A stretch of DNA of 64,000 nt from Arthrobacter sp. ERGS1:01 (GCF_001281315.1 NZ_CP012479.1:1984001-2048000), one strand, 5' to 3'; shown: positions 27,828 through 37,548, counted from the first letter of the stretch. Made by a program: numbers and translations. The notes: generated by a model not told the origin, from the letters alone.

Positions 27828-30203
27828 CTAGTGTTGCCCGGTCCTGCGGCGGACGGCAACGGTCAGCATCAACCCCAGGCAGAGGGCCAGGAGCGCCAAC
27901 CCGGACATCGCGGTACCGTTGGCACCCGTCTCGGCAAGTTCCCCCGCGGGGTTTGGGGTGGAGGCCGACGGCGATGCCTCTGCCGGTCCCGTGCTGCCAG
28001 CCTGCGTGGAATGAACGGACGGGGACACCGTCGGGTCAATGCTTGCGCTCGGCGAGGTGGTCGGTTCAACTGTCGCAGTCGGCTCATCCGTCGCGGTCGG
28101 CGCCACTGTGGGATCGGTGCTGGATGTCGGGTCCGGCGTCGGATCATCGCTCGCGGTGGGCGATGCCGTGGGCTCCTCGGTTGCGGTGGGCGGGGCGGTC
28201 GGCTCAACCGTGGGTTCGGGGTCCGGCTCCACGAAGTTGGCAAACGTCAGGTCGTCGCAGTAGGCAGTGCCCACCGCCTCGCGGTAGCAGAACACGGTTG
28301 CCGAGGTGCTGGTGGCGACGAAGTCGAAGGTAGCGTTCGTCCAGTCACTTGCGGTGACCAGCACACTCGGACTTGGAGTGAGTCCCGCGGCCTTGACGCC
28401 CAGGGCGGTTGCGCCGCCGTCGGACTTCACCCAGCCGGAGACGGTGTACTTGTGCCCCACCTCGAGCCCCTTGAGGGTCTGTTCCAGCGTTGCGAAGTTG
28501 CCCGCCGGTGCCGTGAGCCTGGCGCTGAAGCCGCCCGCATGGGGTGCCGGATCGGCCACTGCCGCGGCATTCCTGGTGGACCAACCGTCCAGTGCGCTTT
28601 CAAAGCCGCCGTTCGTCAGCGCGGGGGCGGCCGGGCCCGGGATGGGCTTTGGTGCCGGGCCGGCGACGCCCGGACCGTTGTAGGCGCCCACGGATACCGG
28701 GCCGGTTGCCGGCACGGCGTTGCCAAAGAAGTCCCGGCCGCCGTTGTTGGCAATGCCCAGGCCCGCCGAGAGCAACGGTGAGGAGGCGTGGAGCCGGTAG
28801 CCAAGGGCAGCGTCGATGGACGTCGCCGTGCCACGGTCCAGCAGGCGGGGATCGCCCGGGACCGCCGTGGTGTCGGCCGCGGATCCTGCCACGTTGATGA
28901 AGCTGTTCCCGGCCAGCGTGACACCGCCGGATTGCAGGTTCAGCGATGCCGATCCCGCGCCTTCCTTGACCACGATGTTGCTCCTGAAGGCGATGTTGCG
29001 TTTGTTGGCATTGTTCTCATTGATGACCGTTTGGGAGATGCCCGGTCCAATGTAGATCGTGTTGTTGTAGAAGGCCGCGCTTTCGATACCGGCCGAGCAC
29101 GTCTCGATGCCGCGGAAGGAGTCGTTTTGGCTGATGTTGTAGCGCACCACCGCATTGGCCACCCGGCCTGCCGCGTTGCACATCAGGAAGAAGCCCCCGG
29201 CGTTGTCGTGGCTGTAGTTGTACTCAAACAGGGTCCCGTCCGTACCCTGGTCGATGTCGAAGGCCATGCCGTCGCGGGTGGTGCTGCCGCCGGAGACTTC
29301 GTTGTAGCGGAACGCCGTGCCGTCGGAGTTCCAGGGCCAGACGCCGGCGTTGTAGCCGGCCGAGCGCTGCTGGAACTTGTCCACCCGGTTGTGTTTCACC
29401 ACGGCGTCCAGTGCCGTCTGTGGGACGATTCCGTCGCCTCCGGTGTCGAGGACGCTGTTGTTGCTGATCACCACGGAAGTGTTGGCCGTCCAGGGCCGGG
29501 TGATGACGGTGTCCCCCACCTCGGGCCGTTCCGACCACAGGCTGGCGACGGCGGCGATGCCCGTCCTGTTGACGTGCTCCACCCGGTTGTTGGTGATGCG
29601 CAGGCCGTCGTAGTTGCTGGCCCTGGCCGTACCGGCCACCGAGGCAAGGATTCCACCGCTGCCCTTGACGTCCTTGGCGTCGTTGCCGTTGATGTCGTGG
29701 ACGTACATATTGTCCACCACCACGTGCCGGGCGGTTCCGAAATCCTCCAGCAGCAGGTAGACGCCACGACGCAGCGACGACGGCCCCTTGGCGTTGGTCA
29801 CTTCCAGCCCGGAGAGCTCCACGCCCTCCATGTTGCGCAACACCACGGTGTCAACGGCGCCGTTCCCGTCGATCACGGGCCGCGCGGTGCCCGCTCCGTA
29901 GGCGCCGATCGTTAAGGGGTTGGCGGCGGTGCCGCTCCCCTGCGGCGCCAGCGTGCCAACGCAGGTCATGCCGCGCTTGAACACCAGTTGGTCACCGGGC
30001 GCCAGGGTCAGCGCGTTGACCTGCTCCAGCGTGGTGAAGGGAGCGTCGATGCTCCCGGTGGCGGTGCCGGCGGCAGGCGCCGAGCAGTCCACGTGGATGG
30101 CCTCAGGCACTGCGGCCGACGCCGGCACCGCAGCGAGTGCGGCGCCCACCAGCGCGGCCCCCGCCACCATGGCCGCGGCGGCGCCCAAACGAGAATTCTT
30201 CAA
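27828..30203 (-). CDS. Secreted parallel beta-helix protein with LAETG cell-wall anchor
   Basis: 791 aa. Residues 1-31 are a Sec signal peptide (MKNSRLGAAAAMVAGAAL... ending ASA). Residues about 35-510 are a right-handed parallel beta-helix, with repeated N-N-x-V/I turns (RITNNRVEHV, VISNNSVLD, VKHNRVDKF, FEYNYSHDN). Residues about 535-660 look like a carbohydrate-binding module (NGGFESALDGW...). Then comes a Pro/Thr/Glu stalk and the sorting signal LAETG at 756-760, with a hydrophobic segment and RRR tail. LAxTG is the motif of class E sortases. It is probably anchored to peptidoglycan and acts on, or binds, a polysaccharide; no catalytic triad can be assigned. It lies upstream of the ugd/glycosyltransferase genes. 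Confidence 0.85.
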   Translation of the reverse strand: MKNSRLGAAAAMVAGAALVGAALAAVPASAAVPEAIHVDCSAPAAGTATGSIDAPFTTLEQVNALTLAPGDQLVFKRGMTCVGTLAPQGSGTAANPLTIGAYGAGTARPVIDGNGAVDTVVLRNMEGVELSGLEVTNAKGPSSLRRGVYLLLEDFGTARHVVVDNMYVHDINGNDAKDVKGSGGILASVAGTARASNYDGLRITNNRVEHVNRTGIAAVASLWSERPEVGDTVITRPWTANTSVVISNNSVLDTGGDGIVPQTALDAVVKHNRVDKFQQRSAGYNAGVWPWNSDGTAFRYNEVSGGSTTRDGMAFDIDQGTDGTLFEYNYSHDNAGGFFLMCNAAGRVANAVVRYNISQNDSFRGIETCSAGIESAAFYNNTIYIGPGISQTVINENNANKRNIAFRSNIVVKEGAGSASLNLQSGGVTLAGNSFINVAGSAADTTAVPGDPRLLDRGTATSIDAALGYRLHASSPLLSAGLGIANNGGRDFFGNAVPATGPVSVGAYNGPGVAGPAPKPIPGPAAPALTNGGFESALDGWSTRNAAAVADPAPHAGGFSARLTAPAGNFATLEQTLKGLEVGHKYTVSGWVKSDGGATALGVKAAGLTPSPSVLVTASDWTNATFDFVATSTSATVFCYREAVGTAYCDDLTFANFVEPDPEPTVEPTAPPTATEEPTASPTASDDPTPDPTSSTDPTVAPTATDEPTATVEPTTSPSASIDPTVSPSVHSTQAGSTGPAEASPSASTPNPAGELAETGANGTAMSGLALLALCLGLMLTVAVRRRTGQH

Positions 30204-30295
30204 AACGTACCCCTATTGATCTTGATTGATTTTGCGCCGAAAGAATCAATATTCATCAGCGCGTCAAAGCTATCGAGATCAAGGGGCACAAAAAC

Positions 30296-30333
30296 GAATG
30301 TGACGCGAAGGAAATCGCTTTCCTTCGCGTCAC
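30296..30333 (-). terminator. Intrinsic terminator after the nitroreductase homologue
   Basis: GTGACGCGAAGGAAA (30300-30314) and its exact complement (30319-30333) form a 15-bp stem with a 4-nt loop. On the minus strand the stem is followed by ATTCGTTTTTG. It sits 23 bp after the stop of the gene at 30356 and upstream of the beta-helix gene. Confidence 0.88.
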
Positions 30334-30355
30334 AGGGGGTACTTCGGGTGCCGTA

Positions 30356-30982
30356 TTAGTCGAACTGCGGGCTCTCCGTGCGGCTGCGCTTGATCTCGAA
30401 GAAGTACGGGAAGCTTGCCAGGGTGACGGTGGCGTCCCACAGCTTGCCGGCTTCCTCGCCCCGCGGAATTCGGGTGATGACGGGGCCAAAGAACGCGGTG
30501 CCGTTGAAGGCCACCACGGGGGTGCCCACGTCCTGGCCAACGCGGCTGATGCCGTCCTGGTGGCTTGCGCGCAGGGCGAGGTCATTGGCATCGGTGTCTG
30601 CGGCAGCCGCGAGGCTTGCCGGCAGGCCGGTCTCTGCCAGGGCCTTGGCAATGACGTCGCCCAGGTCCTTGTTGCCGTTGTTGTGGATCTCGGTGCCCAT
30701 GGCGTCGTAGAGCGGCTTGATGACCTGGTTGCCGTGCTCGGCCGCTGCGGCGATGATCACGCGCACCGGGCCCCAACCCTTGTCCAGCATTTCCTTGTAG
30801 GTTTCGGGGAGGTCGTCCCGGCCTTCGTTGAGCACTGAAAGGCTCATGACGTGCCAGTCCACGGAGATGTTCCGGACCTTTTCAACCTCGCCGATCCACC
30901 GGGACGTCACCCAGGCGAAGGGGCACTGCGGGTCAAACCAAAAGTCTGCCTTCTCCGGGGCGGACACTGCATTTATAGACAC
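30356..30982 (-). CDS. Mycothiol-dependent nitroreductase family protein (Rv2466c-like, DsbA fold)
   Basis: 208 aa from GTG at 30982, set by GAGGAG six bases upstream. It aligns by eye over its whole length with the mycobacterial Rv2466c family: [57 protein letters not shown] and a C-terminus ending ESPQFD. That enzyme uses mycothiol and a CPWC active site in a thioredoxin-like fold. Here the motif is CPFA (residues 20-23): the first Cys is kept and the second is Ala. A monothiol mechanism with mycothiol is possible, but activity is unproven. It lies downstream of clpX on the same strand. Confidence 0.85.
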   Translation of the reverse strand: MSINAVSAPEKADFWFDPQCPFAWVTSRWIGEVEKVRNISVDWHVMSLSVLNEGRDDLPETYKEMLDKGWGPVRVIIAAAAEHGNQVIKPLYDAMGTEIHNNGNKDLGDVIAKALAETGLPASLAAAADTDANDLALRASHQDGISRVGQDVGTPVVAFNGTAFFGPVITRIPRGEEAGKLWDATVTLASFPYFFEIKRSRTESPQFD

Positions 30983-31078
30983 GGAAGTCTCCTCTTGTTG
31001 GCATTGCGTTCTTGACACTGCGTCGCAGGCACTGCAAATCGCGTGGGGCGTTGCCCTCACCTTTTGTTCAACAGCGAA

Positions 31079-32365
31079 TCAGGCGGACTTGTTCCGGCGT
31101 TTCGCGACCACTTCGTGGGGAATCAGGCTGGGCTCGGCCAGCTTGTTCACGACGTCGGCGGTAATGACCACGGTGGAGATGTCTTCGCGGCTGGGGAGGT
31201 CGAACATGACGGGCAGCAGCACCTCTTCGAGGATGGCGCGCAGGCCGCGCGCCCCCGTGCCGCGCGCCAAGGCGAGGTCGGCGATCGAGGCAAGGGCGCC
31301 GTCGTCGAACTCAAGTTCAACACCGTCCAGCGAGAACATCTTCTGGTACTGCTTGATCAGCGCGTTCTTGGGTTCGGTCAGGATCTGGATCAGCGCGGAG
31401 CGGTCCAGCTGGGTCACCGTGGTGATGACCGGGAGCCGGCCGATGAATTCGGGGATCAGGCCGAACTTGAGCAGGTCCTCGGGCATGACGTCGGCGTAGC
31501 TTGCCTCGGTTTGCTTGATGGCGCTCAGCGGGGCGCCGAAGCCGATGCCCTTCTTGCCGGCACGGGCGCCGATGATGTCCTCGAGTCCGGCAAAGGCGCC
31601 GGCCACGATGAACAGCACGTTGGTCGTGTCGATCTGGATGAATTCCTGGTGCGGGTGCTTGCGGCCGCCCTGCGGCGGAACCGAGGCGACAGTGCCCTCG
31701 AGGATTTTCAGCAGCGCCTGCTGCACGCCCTCCCCGGAGACGTCACGGGTGATCGAGGGGTTCTCGGACTTGCGGGAGATCTTATCGATCTCGTCAATGT
31801 AGATGATGCCCTGTTCGGCCTTCTTGACGTCGAAGTCGGCGGCCTGGATGAGCTTGAGGAGGATGTTCTCCACGTCCTCACCGACATAGCCGGCCTCCGT
31901 GAGCGCTGTGGCATCGGCGACGGCGAACGGCACGTTCAGGCGGCGGGCCAGGGTTTGGGCCAGGTAGGTCTTGCCGCAACCTGTGGGGCCCACCAACAAG
32001 ATGTTGGACTTGGCGATCTCGACCTCGTCGTGGACGCCGCCGGCCAGGGTGGTGGACTTCACGGCGTGGCCGGACTGGATGCGCTTGTAATGGTTGTACA
32101 CGGCAACCGCGAGGGAGCGCTTGGCCGGTTCCTGGCCAATGACGTACTCCTGCAGGAAGTCGAAGATTTCCCGCGGCTTGGGCAGTTCAAAGGCGTCGAG
32201 GTCGGCTACCTCGGCCAGTTCCTCGTCGATGATTTCATTGCACAGTTCAATGCATTCATCGCAAATGTACACACCGGGTCCGGCAATGAGTTTGCGGACC
32301 TGCTTTTGGCTCTTGCCGCAGAAGGAACACTTCAGCAGATCGGTGCTTTCGCCCATCCTGGCCAT
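31079..32365 (-). CDS. clpX: ATP-dependent Clp protease ATP-binding subunit ClpX
   Basis: Unfolds substrates and feeds them to ClpP. 428 aa. N-terminal zinc-binding domain with CSFCGK near residue 13 and ICDECIELC near 34; AAA+ core with GPTGCGKT near residue 125, IYIDEIDK near 189, and the pore/IGF-type loop GIGFGAP used to dock on ClpP. Sensor-2 [11 protein letters not shown] is near the C-terminus. The start at 32365 follows GGAAGG by 8 nt. It lies downstream of clpP2 in the usual tig-clpP1-clpP2-clpX order. Confidence 0.97.
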   Translation of the reverse strand: MARMGESTDLLKCSFCGKSQKQVRKLIAGPGVYICDECIELCNEIIDEELAEVADLDAFELPKPREIFDFLQEYVIGQEPAKRSLAVAVYNHYKRIQSGHAVKSTTLAGGVHDEVEIAKSNILLVGPTGCGKTYLAQTLARRLNVPFAVADATALTEAGYVGEDVENILLKLIQAADFDVKKAEQGIIYIDEIDKISRKSENPSITRDVSGEGVQQALLKILEGTVASVPPQGGRKHPHQEFIQIDTTNVLFIVAGAFAGLEDIIGARAGKKGIGFGAPLSAIKQTEASYADVMPEDLLKFGLIPEFIGRLPVITTVTQLDRSALIQILTEPKNALIKQYQKMFSLDGVELEFDDGALASIADLALARGTGARGLRAILEEVLLPVMFDLPSREDISTVVITADVVNKLAEPSLIPHEVVAKRRNKSA

Positions 32366-32559
32366 GGGTGCATCCTTCCATTAACAACCCGGGCGGGTGC
32401 CCGGACCGTTATTCATGCCAATAATTCCAATGGAACGGCCATGCCGGCCGCGTTTCGCATACTACATATACTCTAAGGCAACCCGGTGACAATATCGGGA
32501 AGCCAAACGCCGGGACCGCGCACAAATGCTGCGCCGCCCCGGCGTGGAATCCGCTTTGC

Positions 32560-33234
32560 TTAGCGGGAGATGGCTGCCGGCTTGATCTTGCGGGAGTTCA
32601 GGACCTCGTCGACCAGGCCGTAGTCGAGCGCCTCGGCCGCGGTGAGGAACTTGTCGCGCTCAATGTCGGCGCGGACCTCCTCGACGGAACGGTTGGAGTG
32701 CTTGGACCAGGTCTGCTCCAGCCACTCGCGCATGCGCAGCACCTCGCGGGCCTGGATTTCCAGGTCGGAGGCCTGGCCACCCTGGCCGCTCGAAAGCGAC
32801 GGCTGGTGGATCATGACCGTGCTGTTGGGCAGTGCAAGGCGCTTGCCGGGAGCACCGGCCGCCAGCAGCACGGCGGCCGCGGAGGCCGCCATGCCCAGGC
32901 AGACGGTCTGGATTTCCGGACGGATGAACTGCATGGTGTCGTAGATGGCCGTCATGGCCGTGAACGATCCGCCGGGGGAATTGATGTACATGGTGATGTC
33001 GCGGTCCGGGTCGGTGGCCTCAAGGACCAGCAACTGGGCCATGACGTCATCGGCGGAAGCGTCGTCAACCTGCACGCCGAGGAAGATGATGCGGTCCTCG
33101 AAGAGCTTCGTGTACGGGTCCTGGCGTTTGAAACCGTAGGGCGTACGTTCCTCGAACTGCGGGAGGACGTAGCGGCTGCTGGGCAGGTTGCCGGCGGTGT
33201 GGCCAAAAGCTGTGCTGCCAAAGTTGTAAGTCAT
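32560..33234 (-). CDS. clpP: ATP-dependent Clp protease proteolytic subunit ClpP2
   Basis: 224 aa from ATG at 33234, preceded by AGGAG. The serine protease triad is present: Ser in [11 protein letters not shown] near 119, His in MIHQPS near 144, Asp in [17 protein letters not shown] near 195. The longer N-terminus ([23 protein letters not shown]) is typical of actinobacterial ClpP2, which assembles with ClpP1 into a mixed tetradecamer. It lies 34 bp after clpP1 and is probably translated from the same mRNA. Confidence 0.96.
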   Translation of the reverse strand: MTYNFGSTAFGHTAGNLPSSRYVLPQFEERTPYGFKRQDPYTKLFEDRIIFLGVQVDDASADDVMAQLLVLEATDPDRDITMYINSPGGSFTAMTAIYDTMQFIRPEIQTVCLGMAASAAAVLLAAGAPGKRLALPNSTVMIHQPSLSSGQGGQASDLEIQAREVLRMREWLEQTWSKHSNRSVEEVRADIERDKFLTAAEALDYGLVDEVLNSRKIKPAAISR

Positions 33235-33268
33235 TGTGTTTGCTCCTGAAAATTCGTTTGGCGTGGCG

Positions 33269-33889
33269 TTACTTGGCGTTGGTTCCGCCGCCGCCGGCAA
33301 CGGTTCCTGCGTGGCGGCTGATCTTGTCGAAGAAGCCGTATTCCAGTGCTTCCTGGGCGGTGAACCACTTGTCGCGGTCATTGTCCTTCAGGATGGTTTC
33401 CACGGGCTGGCCGGTCTGTTCGGCAGTCAGCTCGGCCATGACCTTCTTCATGTGCAGGATCAGTTCGGCCTGGATCTTGATGTCAGACGCCGTGCCACCA
33501 ATGCCGCCGGAGGGCTGGTGCATCAGGATGCGGGCGTTGGGGGTGGCGTAGCGCTTGCCCTTGGTCCCGGAGGAGAGCAGGAACTGGCCCATCGAGGCGG
33601 CCAGGCCGGTGGCGACCGTGACGACGTCGTTCGGGATGAACTCCATGGTGTCGTAGATGGCCATGCCGGCGGTGACGGAGCCGCCGGGAGAGTTGATGTA
33701 AAGGTAGATGTCTTTTTCCGGGTCCTCTGCCGAGAGCAGCAGGAGCTGGGAGCAGATGAGGTTGGCGTTGTCATCGCGGACTTCCGAGCCCAGCCAGATG
33801 ATGCGCTCCTTGAGCAGGCGGTTGTAGATGTACTGATCCTGACCTGACGGATCCGCGCTGGCCATCGTCGGTGTGGTGTGCTGTGCCAT
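33269..33889 (-). CDS. clpP: ATP-dependent Clp protease proteolytic subunit ClpP1
   Basis: 206 aa from ATG at 33889, preceded by GGAGAGG. The catalytic Ser is in [14 protein letters not shown], His in [12 protein letters not shown] and Asp in [15 protein letters not shown]. The longer frame to 33964 adds a leader-encoded stretch and is rejected. In actinobacteria ClpP1 and ClpP2 are both needed for an active protease. The 278-bp upstream region carries a good match to the ClgR operator, suggesting control by the ClgR stress regulator. Confidence 0.95.
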   Translation of the reverse strand: MAQHTTPTMASADPSGQDQYIYNRLLKERIIWLGSEVRDDNANLICSQLLLLSAEDPEKDIYLYINSPGGSVTAGMAIYDTMEFIPNDVVTVATGLAASMGQFLLSSGTKGKRYATPNARILMHQPSGGIGGTASDIKIQAELILHMKKVMAELTAEQTGQPVETILKDNDRDKWFTAQEALEYGFFDKISRHAGTVAGGGGTNAK

Positions 33890-34041
33890 GGTGGACTTAC
33901 CTCTCCTTCGTGCGATCCGTTGGGCTATGACCGTGTCCGGCAATTTCCGGAACGCCCAGCCCAATGCGGCTCATCACTAATCTTCACTACTTGGACAGTA
34001 GCCGTTTTTGGCCCGGATTTGTTTCGCAAAACCGTACTGTT

Positions 34042-34052
34042 CGCTGACGGCG
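34042..34052 (+). promoter_or_regulatory. Candidate ClgR operator upstream of clpP1-clpP2
   Basis: CGCTGACGGCG, preceded by TGTT, matches the actinobacterial ClgR consensus CGCYNANRGCG at every fixed base; one flanking W position differs. It lies 153 bp before the clpP1 start. ClgR activates clpP1P2 and clpC in Corynebacterium and relatives. The site is inferred from sequence only; chance occurrence is possible in GC-rich DNA. Confidence 0.5.
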
Positions 34053-34094
34053 CACGGATGGCGTCCCGCCGCGGACCCGCCGTGAATTGGGCAC

Positions 34095-34137
34095 AAAAAA
34101 GCCGTTGCCGGCTCCCCGTGGGGGGAACCGGCAACGG
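34095..34137 (-). terminator. Intrinsic terminator after tig
   Basis: CCGTTGCCGG(C)TCCCC and GGGGAACCGGCAACGG arms enclose a 4-nt loop; on the minus strand the stem is followed by CTTTTTTG. It lies about 30 bp after the tig stop, separating tig from the clp genes, which therefore need their own promoter. Confidence 0.9.
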
Positions 34138-34167
34138 TGTGGTTCATGCTTTCCCTGTGAGGGGAAA

Positions 34168-35541
34168 TTAGATGCGGGCCTCGCCCGGATCCACGACTGC
34201 GGTGGGCTCGATGACCTCATCCTCGCCGGCGACAACTTCTTCTTCCTCTGAAGCAACCGAGACGAAGTCGGTCAGGTCGACGTCGGCACCGGTGGTGTCC
34301 TTGACGGCGGCCTTGGCCAGGACGGCGGCCAGTGCCTTGCGGCGGCGGACTTCGCCAACGATCATGTTGACCTGGCCCGAGGAGTCGAGCATCTGCGCGA
34401 ACTGGTTCGGGTCCATGCCGTACTGGCTGGCGGAGGAGACGATGTAGTCGATCAGCTCGGCCTGGCTGACACCGATTTCTTCCTTCTCGGCAACAGCGTC
34501 GAGGATGATCTCGTTGCGGAACGCACGCTCGGTGTTTTCCTTGACCTCGGCGCGGTGCTCCTCGGTGTCGTGCTCCTCGGCGCCGTGGGAGTTCTCCGGG
34601 CGGAAGTGCTGCTCGAGCTGCTCGGCAACCACGGAATCCGGAACCGGAACCTCGACGAGCTCAACGAGCTTGTCCAGGACCTTGTCGCGGGCCTCGACAC
34701 CCTGCTCGACGATCTTGGAGTCGGCGGCCTGCTTGGCCAGGTCCTCGCGGAGTTCGGCGATGGTGTCGAACTCGGAAGCCAGCTGGGCGAAGTCGTCGTT
34801 TGCCTCGGGAAGCTCGCGCTCCTTGACGGCGGTGACCTTCACGGTGACCTGTGCGGCTTCGCCGGCGTGCTCGCCGCCGGCCAGCTTGGTCTCGAAGATG
34901 GCTTCTTCGCCGGCGGAGAGGCCGGTTGCTGCCTCGTCCAGGCCGTCGAGCATGTTGCCCGCACCGATCTGGTAGGACAGGTCGGACGCGGAGTCAACCT
35001 CTTCGCCGTCGATCTTGGCGGCAATGTTGATGGTGAGGAAGTCACCGTCGGCGGCGGGGCGGTCAACGGGCTTGAGCGTGCCGAAGCGGCCGCGCAGCTC
35101 GTCGAGTGCCTTGTCGGTGTCGGCGTCGGTTGCCTCAACGGCTTCGACCTCGACGGCGATGCCGGCGTAGTCGGGCAGTTCGATTTCCGGACGGATGTCG
35201 ATCTCGACGTGGAACTTCAGTTCGCCGTCGGTGGCGGTGGGGTCCGGAACTTCGGTGATTTCAACCTCGGGGCGGCTGAGCGGGCTGATGCCTGCTTCCA
35301 CAACGGCGTTCTGGTACCAGCCGTTGAGGCCCTCGTTGATGGCGGTTTCCAAGACGTAGCCGCGGCCAACGCGCTGATCGATCAGCTTGTTGGGGACCTT
35401 GCCCTTGCGGAAACCAGGCACCTGGACCTGTGTGGCAATCGTCTTATAAGCCTCGGCAATGCTGGGCTTCAATTCCTCAAAGGAAACCTCAACATTGAGC
35501 TTTACCCGAGTGGGCGTGAGGTTTTCGACAGCGCTCTTCAC
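34168..35541 (-). CDS. tig: Trigger factor (ribosome-bound chaperone and prolyl isomerase)
   Basis: 457 aa starting [16 protein letters not shown] from GTG at 35541 (AGGAG nine bases upstream). The ribosome-docking signature GFRKGKVP is near residues 43-50. The FKBP-type isomerase domain lies around 160-245 ([13 protein letters not shown]... [14 protein letters not shown]) and the C-terminal chaperone arms follow. The tail is acidic ([15 protein letters not shown]), as common in actinobacteria. It ends at a strong terminator and lies next to clpP1-clpP2-clpX. Confidence 0.96.
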   Translation of the reverse strand: MKSAVENLTPTRVKLNVEVSFEELKPSIAEAYKTIATQVQVPGFRKGKVPNKLIDQRVGRGYVLETAINEGLNGWYQNAVVEAGISPLSRPEVEITEVPDPTATDGELKFHVEIDIRPEIELPDYAGIAVEVEAVEATDADTDKALDELRGRFGTLKPVDRPAADGDFLTINIAAKIDGEEVDSASDLSYQIGAGNMLDGLDEAATGLSAGEEAIFETKLAGGEHAGEAAQVTVKVTAVKERELPEANDDFAQLASEFDTIAELREDLAKQAADSKIVEQGVEARDKVLDKLVELVEVPVPDSVVAEQLEQHFRPENSHGAEEHDTEEHRAEVKENTERAFRNEIILDAVAEKEEIGVSQAELIDYIVSSASQYGMDPNQFAQMLDSSGQVNMIVGEVRRRKALAAVLAKAAVKDTTGADVDLTDFVSVASEEEEVVAGEDEVIEPTAVVDPGEARI

Positions 35542-35629
35542 AGCGTGGTACTCCTGATGGTCTGTTGGTGGATGTTAGGCACCAGCACATGGGCAGTCAC
35601 TGACCAAACGTGAACCGGATAATGCTGAG

Positions 35630-35702
35630 TCGGGGCGACAGGACTCGAACCTGCGGTCTCCTGCTCCCAAAGCAGGCGCGCTAGCCACTACGCTACGCCC
35701 CG
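35630..35702 (-). tRNA. tRNA-Pro (anticodon TGG)
   Basis: On the minus strand CGGGGCG pairs with CGCCCCG to form the acceptor stem; the anticodon stem CCTGC/GCAGG encloses TTTGGGA with TGG at the anticodon position, and the T-arm has GGTTCGAGTCC. The 3' CCA is not encoded. It lies about 90 bp upstream of tig on the same strand. Confidence 0.93.
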
Positions 35703-35852
35703 TAGTGCCCGCAACAGTCTACGGGCAAAAGTTCGTGGATGCACAATTACCCCCGCCCGGCGCGGGCCGTGCCGGGGCGTCCCGTTCGATTTGCGGCGCG
35801 CCGTGCGCGTTGCTAGTATCGAGGAGTTGTTCGGCCGAAAGCCGGGAAACAT

Positions 35853-35923
35853 GGGGGCGTAGCTTAATGGTAAAGCCTCAGTCTTCCAAACTGATTACGC
35901 GGGTTCGATTCCCGTCGCCCCCT
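35853..35923 (+). tRNA. tRNA-Gly (anticodon TCC)
   Basis: GGGGGCG and CGCCCCC form the acceptor stem, the D-arm has AGCTTAATGGTAAAGC, the anticodon loop TTCCAAA gives TCC, and the T-arm has GGGTTCGATTCCC. The 3' CCA is not fully encoded. A terminator hairpin follows within 15 bp. Divergent from tRNA-Pro, about 150 bp apart, with no gene between. Confidence 0.95.
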
Positions 35924-35936
35924 CCGAAATAAATGG

Positions 35937-35970
35937 AAATCCCCGGCCTGTTGGCCGGGGATTTTCTTGT
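35937..35970 (+). terminator. Intrinsic terminator after tRNA-Gly
   Basis: AAATCCCCGGCC and GGCCGGGGATTT form a 12-bp stem with loop TGTT, followed by TCTTGTT. Confidence 0.9.
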
Positions 35971-35975
35971 TAATG

Positions 35976-36034
35976 CCGGTGATCGAGCTTGTCGAGATCT
36001 CGACAAGCTCGATCACCGGTGTCTCGATCACCGG
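35976..36034. repeat. REP-like repeat as a perfect 44-bp palindrome plus partial copy
   Basis: CCGGTGATCGAGCTTGTCGAGA at 35976-35997 is followed directly by its exact complement to 36019, then TGTCTCGATCACCGG. The arm is the same family as at 18.4, 24.0, 46.0 and 50.0 kb. It ends a few bases from the stop of the minus-strand DNA glycosylase gene and may serve as its transcript end. Confidence 0.85.
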
Positions 36035-36037
36035 CGT

Positions 36038-37009
36038 TCAGCCTTGGCAGCTCGGGCACCAATACAGTTTGCGACCGCCGAGTTCCGCCATGGCGATGAC
36101 CGTGCCGCAGTGCCTGCACGGCAGGCCGTTGCGTTTGTACACATAGTGGGCGTCCTCCACCGGGACTTCCCTGTTGACGCTCGACGCCGTTCCCGGTCTG
36201 CCGCCGCCGTCGTCCCGCCACCCTGAGGCCCGGCCAACGGCGATGCCGAGCCCGGAAGGGCGGTCCGCGAGTTCGGTCGTGATGATCCTGCCGTCCCGGA
36301 CGCCGTCGTTCATGAGCGCGACGACGTCGGCCCACAGCGCCTGCGCCTCGTCGGCGGACAGGGACGTGCCCGGCAGCTGGGGGTCCAGGCCGAGCCGGAA
36401 CAGGACCTCCGCCCGGTACACATTGCCCACGCCCGCCAGGACATCCTGCTTCATCAGCTGCAGGCCGATACCGGTGCCGCTCTTGCGGATGCGCCGCACA
36501 AACTCGTCCGCGTCGCCTGCGGCGTTGATCAGGGGGTCCGGTCCCAGCTTGGCCCGCACGGCCGCAGCCTCCGCGGGCGCCAGCACCTCGCAGGCCGTGG
36601 GGCCGCGAAGGTCGGCCCAGCCGTGCTCGGAGACCAGGCGGACGCGGACGGCGCCCTTGGGCTCGGGCGGGCCCGTGTACCCGCCCACTCCCCCAGTGCC
36701 GGAATCATCGGCGATTTCCTGTTCGCCAACCCGGCGCGGAGCACCGATGCTCGAGGCTCCCGTGAAGGTGGAGTCGCCGCCAAAATCCCAGGCGCCGTAG
36801 AGGCCCAGGTGCACCCGCAGGACGTGGTCGTGCGAGAAGTACAGGAACATTTGCTTGCCGTGCGCCTGGGCGTGTTCGAGCACCTGGCCATCGAGGAGGG
36901 CGGCGCCGGCGGCGAACTTCCCCTGCGGGCTGCTCACCGCCAGCGTTGCCGCCCCAAAAACGTCACCGAACTGGCGGGCCAGCCGGTGCACGGAATGTCC
37001 CTCGGGCAT
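36038..37009 (-). CDS. Fpg/Nei family DNA glycosylase (endonuclease VIII type)
   Basis: Base-excision repair enzyme that removes oxidised bases and cleaves the abasic site. 323 aa beginning MPEGHSVHR: Pro2 and Glu3 are the catalytic N-terminus after Met removal. The helix-two-turn-helix has DVLAGVGNVYRAEVLFR near residues 188-204, and the C-terminal zinc finger has CRHCG... YWCPSC. The MPEGHSVHR start is typical of actinobacterial Nei2-like enzymes rather than Fpg (MPELPEVE). An insert rich in Gly/Asp around residues 75-115 is unusual but in frame. It starts 3 bp after the rpiB stop, so it is probably co-transcribed. Confidence 0.9.
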   Translation of the reverse strand: MPEGHSVHRLARQFGDVFGAATLAVSSPQGKFAAGAALLDGQVLEHAQAHGKQMFLYFSHDHVLRVHLGLYGAWDFGGDSTFTGASSIGAPRRVGEQEIADDSGTGGVGGYTGPPEPKGAVRVRLVSEHGWADLRGPTACEVLAPAEAAAVRAKLGPDPLINAAGDADEFVRRIRKSGTGIGLQLMKQDVLAGVGNVYRAEVLFRLGLDPQLPGTSLSADEAQALWADVVALMNDGVRDGRIITTELADRPSGLGIAVGRASGWRDDGGGRPGTASSVNREVPVEDAHYVYKRNGLPCRHCGTVIAMAELGGRKLYWCPSCQG

Positions 37010-37012
37010 TGC

Positions 37013-37486
37013 TTACTCGACTACGACGCCGGTGGTCTCGTATGTGGCGATCTTGCCGATGCGGCGCACGTGGCGTTCGGCGTCGCTGAACGGCTCGGCC
37101 AGGAACGCCTCGATCAGCTCGGTGGCCTCCTCAACGCTGTGCTGGCGGCCGCCCACGGCCACCACATTGGCGTTGTTGTGCTCACGGGCCAACTTGGCCG
37201 TATCCAGGTTCCAGGCCAGCGCCGCACGTACACCCTTGACCTTGTTCGCGGCAATCTGCTCACCATTGCCCGAACCACCCAAAACGATGCCCAGCGCATC
37301 CACGCCGGCTTCCTGGTCCGCCACGACCGCCAAGGCCGCGTTGATGCAGAACGACGGGTAATCGTCCTCGGCATCGTAGGCCTGCGGCCCGTGGTCGATC
37401 ATCTCGTACCCCTTGGCCGCCAGCGCGGTGATGAGGTGGGCGCTAAGCTCCATGCCGGCATGGTCGGTTGCAATGTGAACGCGCAT
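37013..37486 (-). CDS. rpiB: Ribose-5-phosphate isomerase B
   Basis: Interconverts ribose 5-phosphate and ribulose 5-phosphate. 157 aa. HIATDHAGMELS at the N-terminus, GIVLGGSGNGEQIAANKVKGVRAA near residues 66-88 (anion hole), and HNNANVVAVGGR near 103. The active-site base follows the mycobacterial type, with Glu in GNGE where the E. coli enzyme has Cys nearby. AAGGA lies six to seven bases before the ATG. It precedes the DNA glycosylase gene. Confidence 0.94.
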   Translation of the reverse strand: MRVHIATDHAGMELSAHLITALAAKGYEMIDHGPQAYDAEDDYPSFCINAALAVVADQEAGVDALGIVLGGSGNGEQIAANKVKGVRAALAWNLDTAKLAREHNNANVVAVGGRQHSVEEATELIEAFLAEPFSDAERHVRRIGKIATYETTGVVVE

Positions 37487-37548
37487 GAGTGGTCCTTCTC
37501 AAAGATTTGTTGGGGTACAGACCACACAAGCCTACCCAAACGTGGGGG

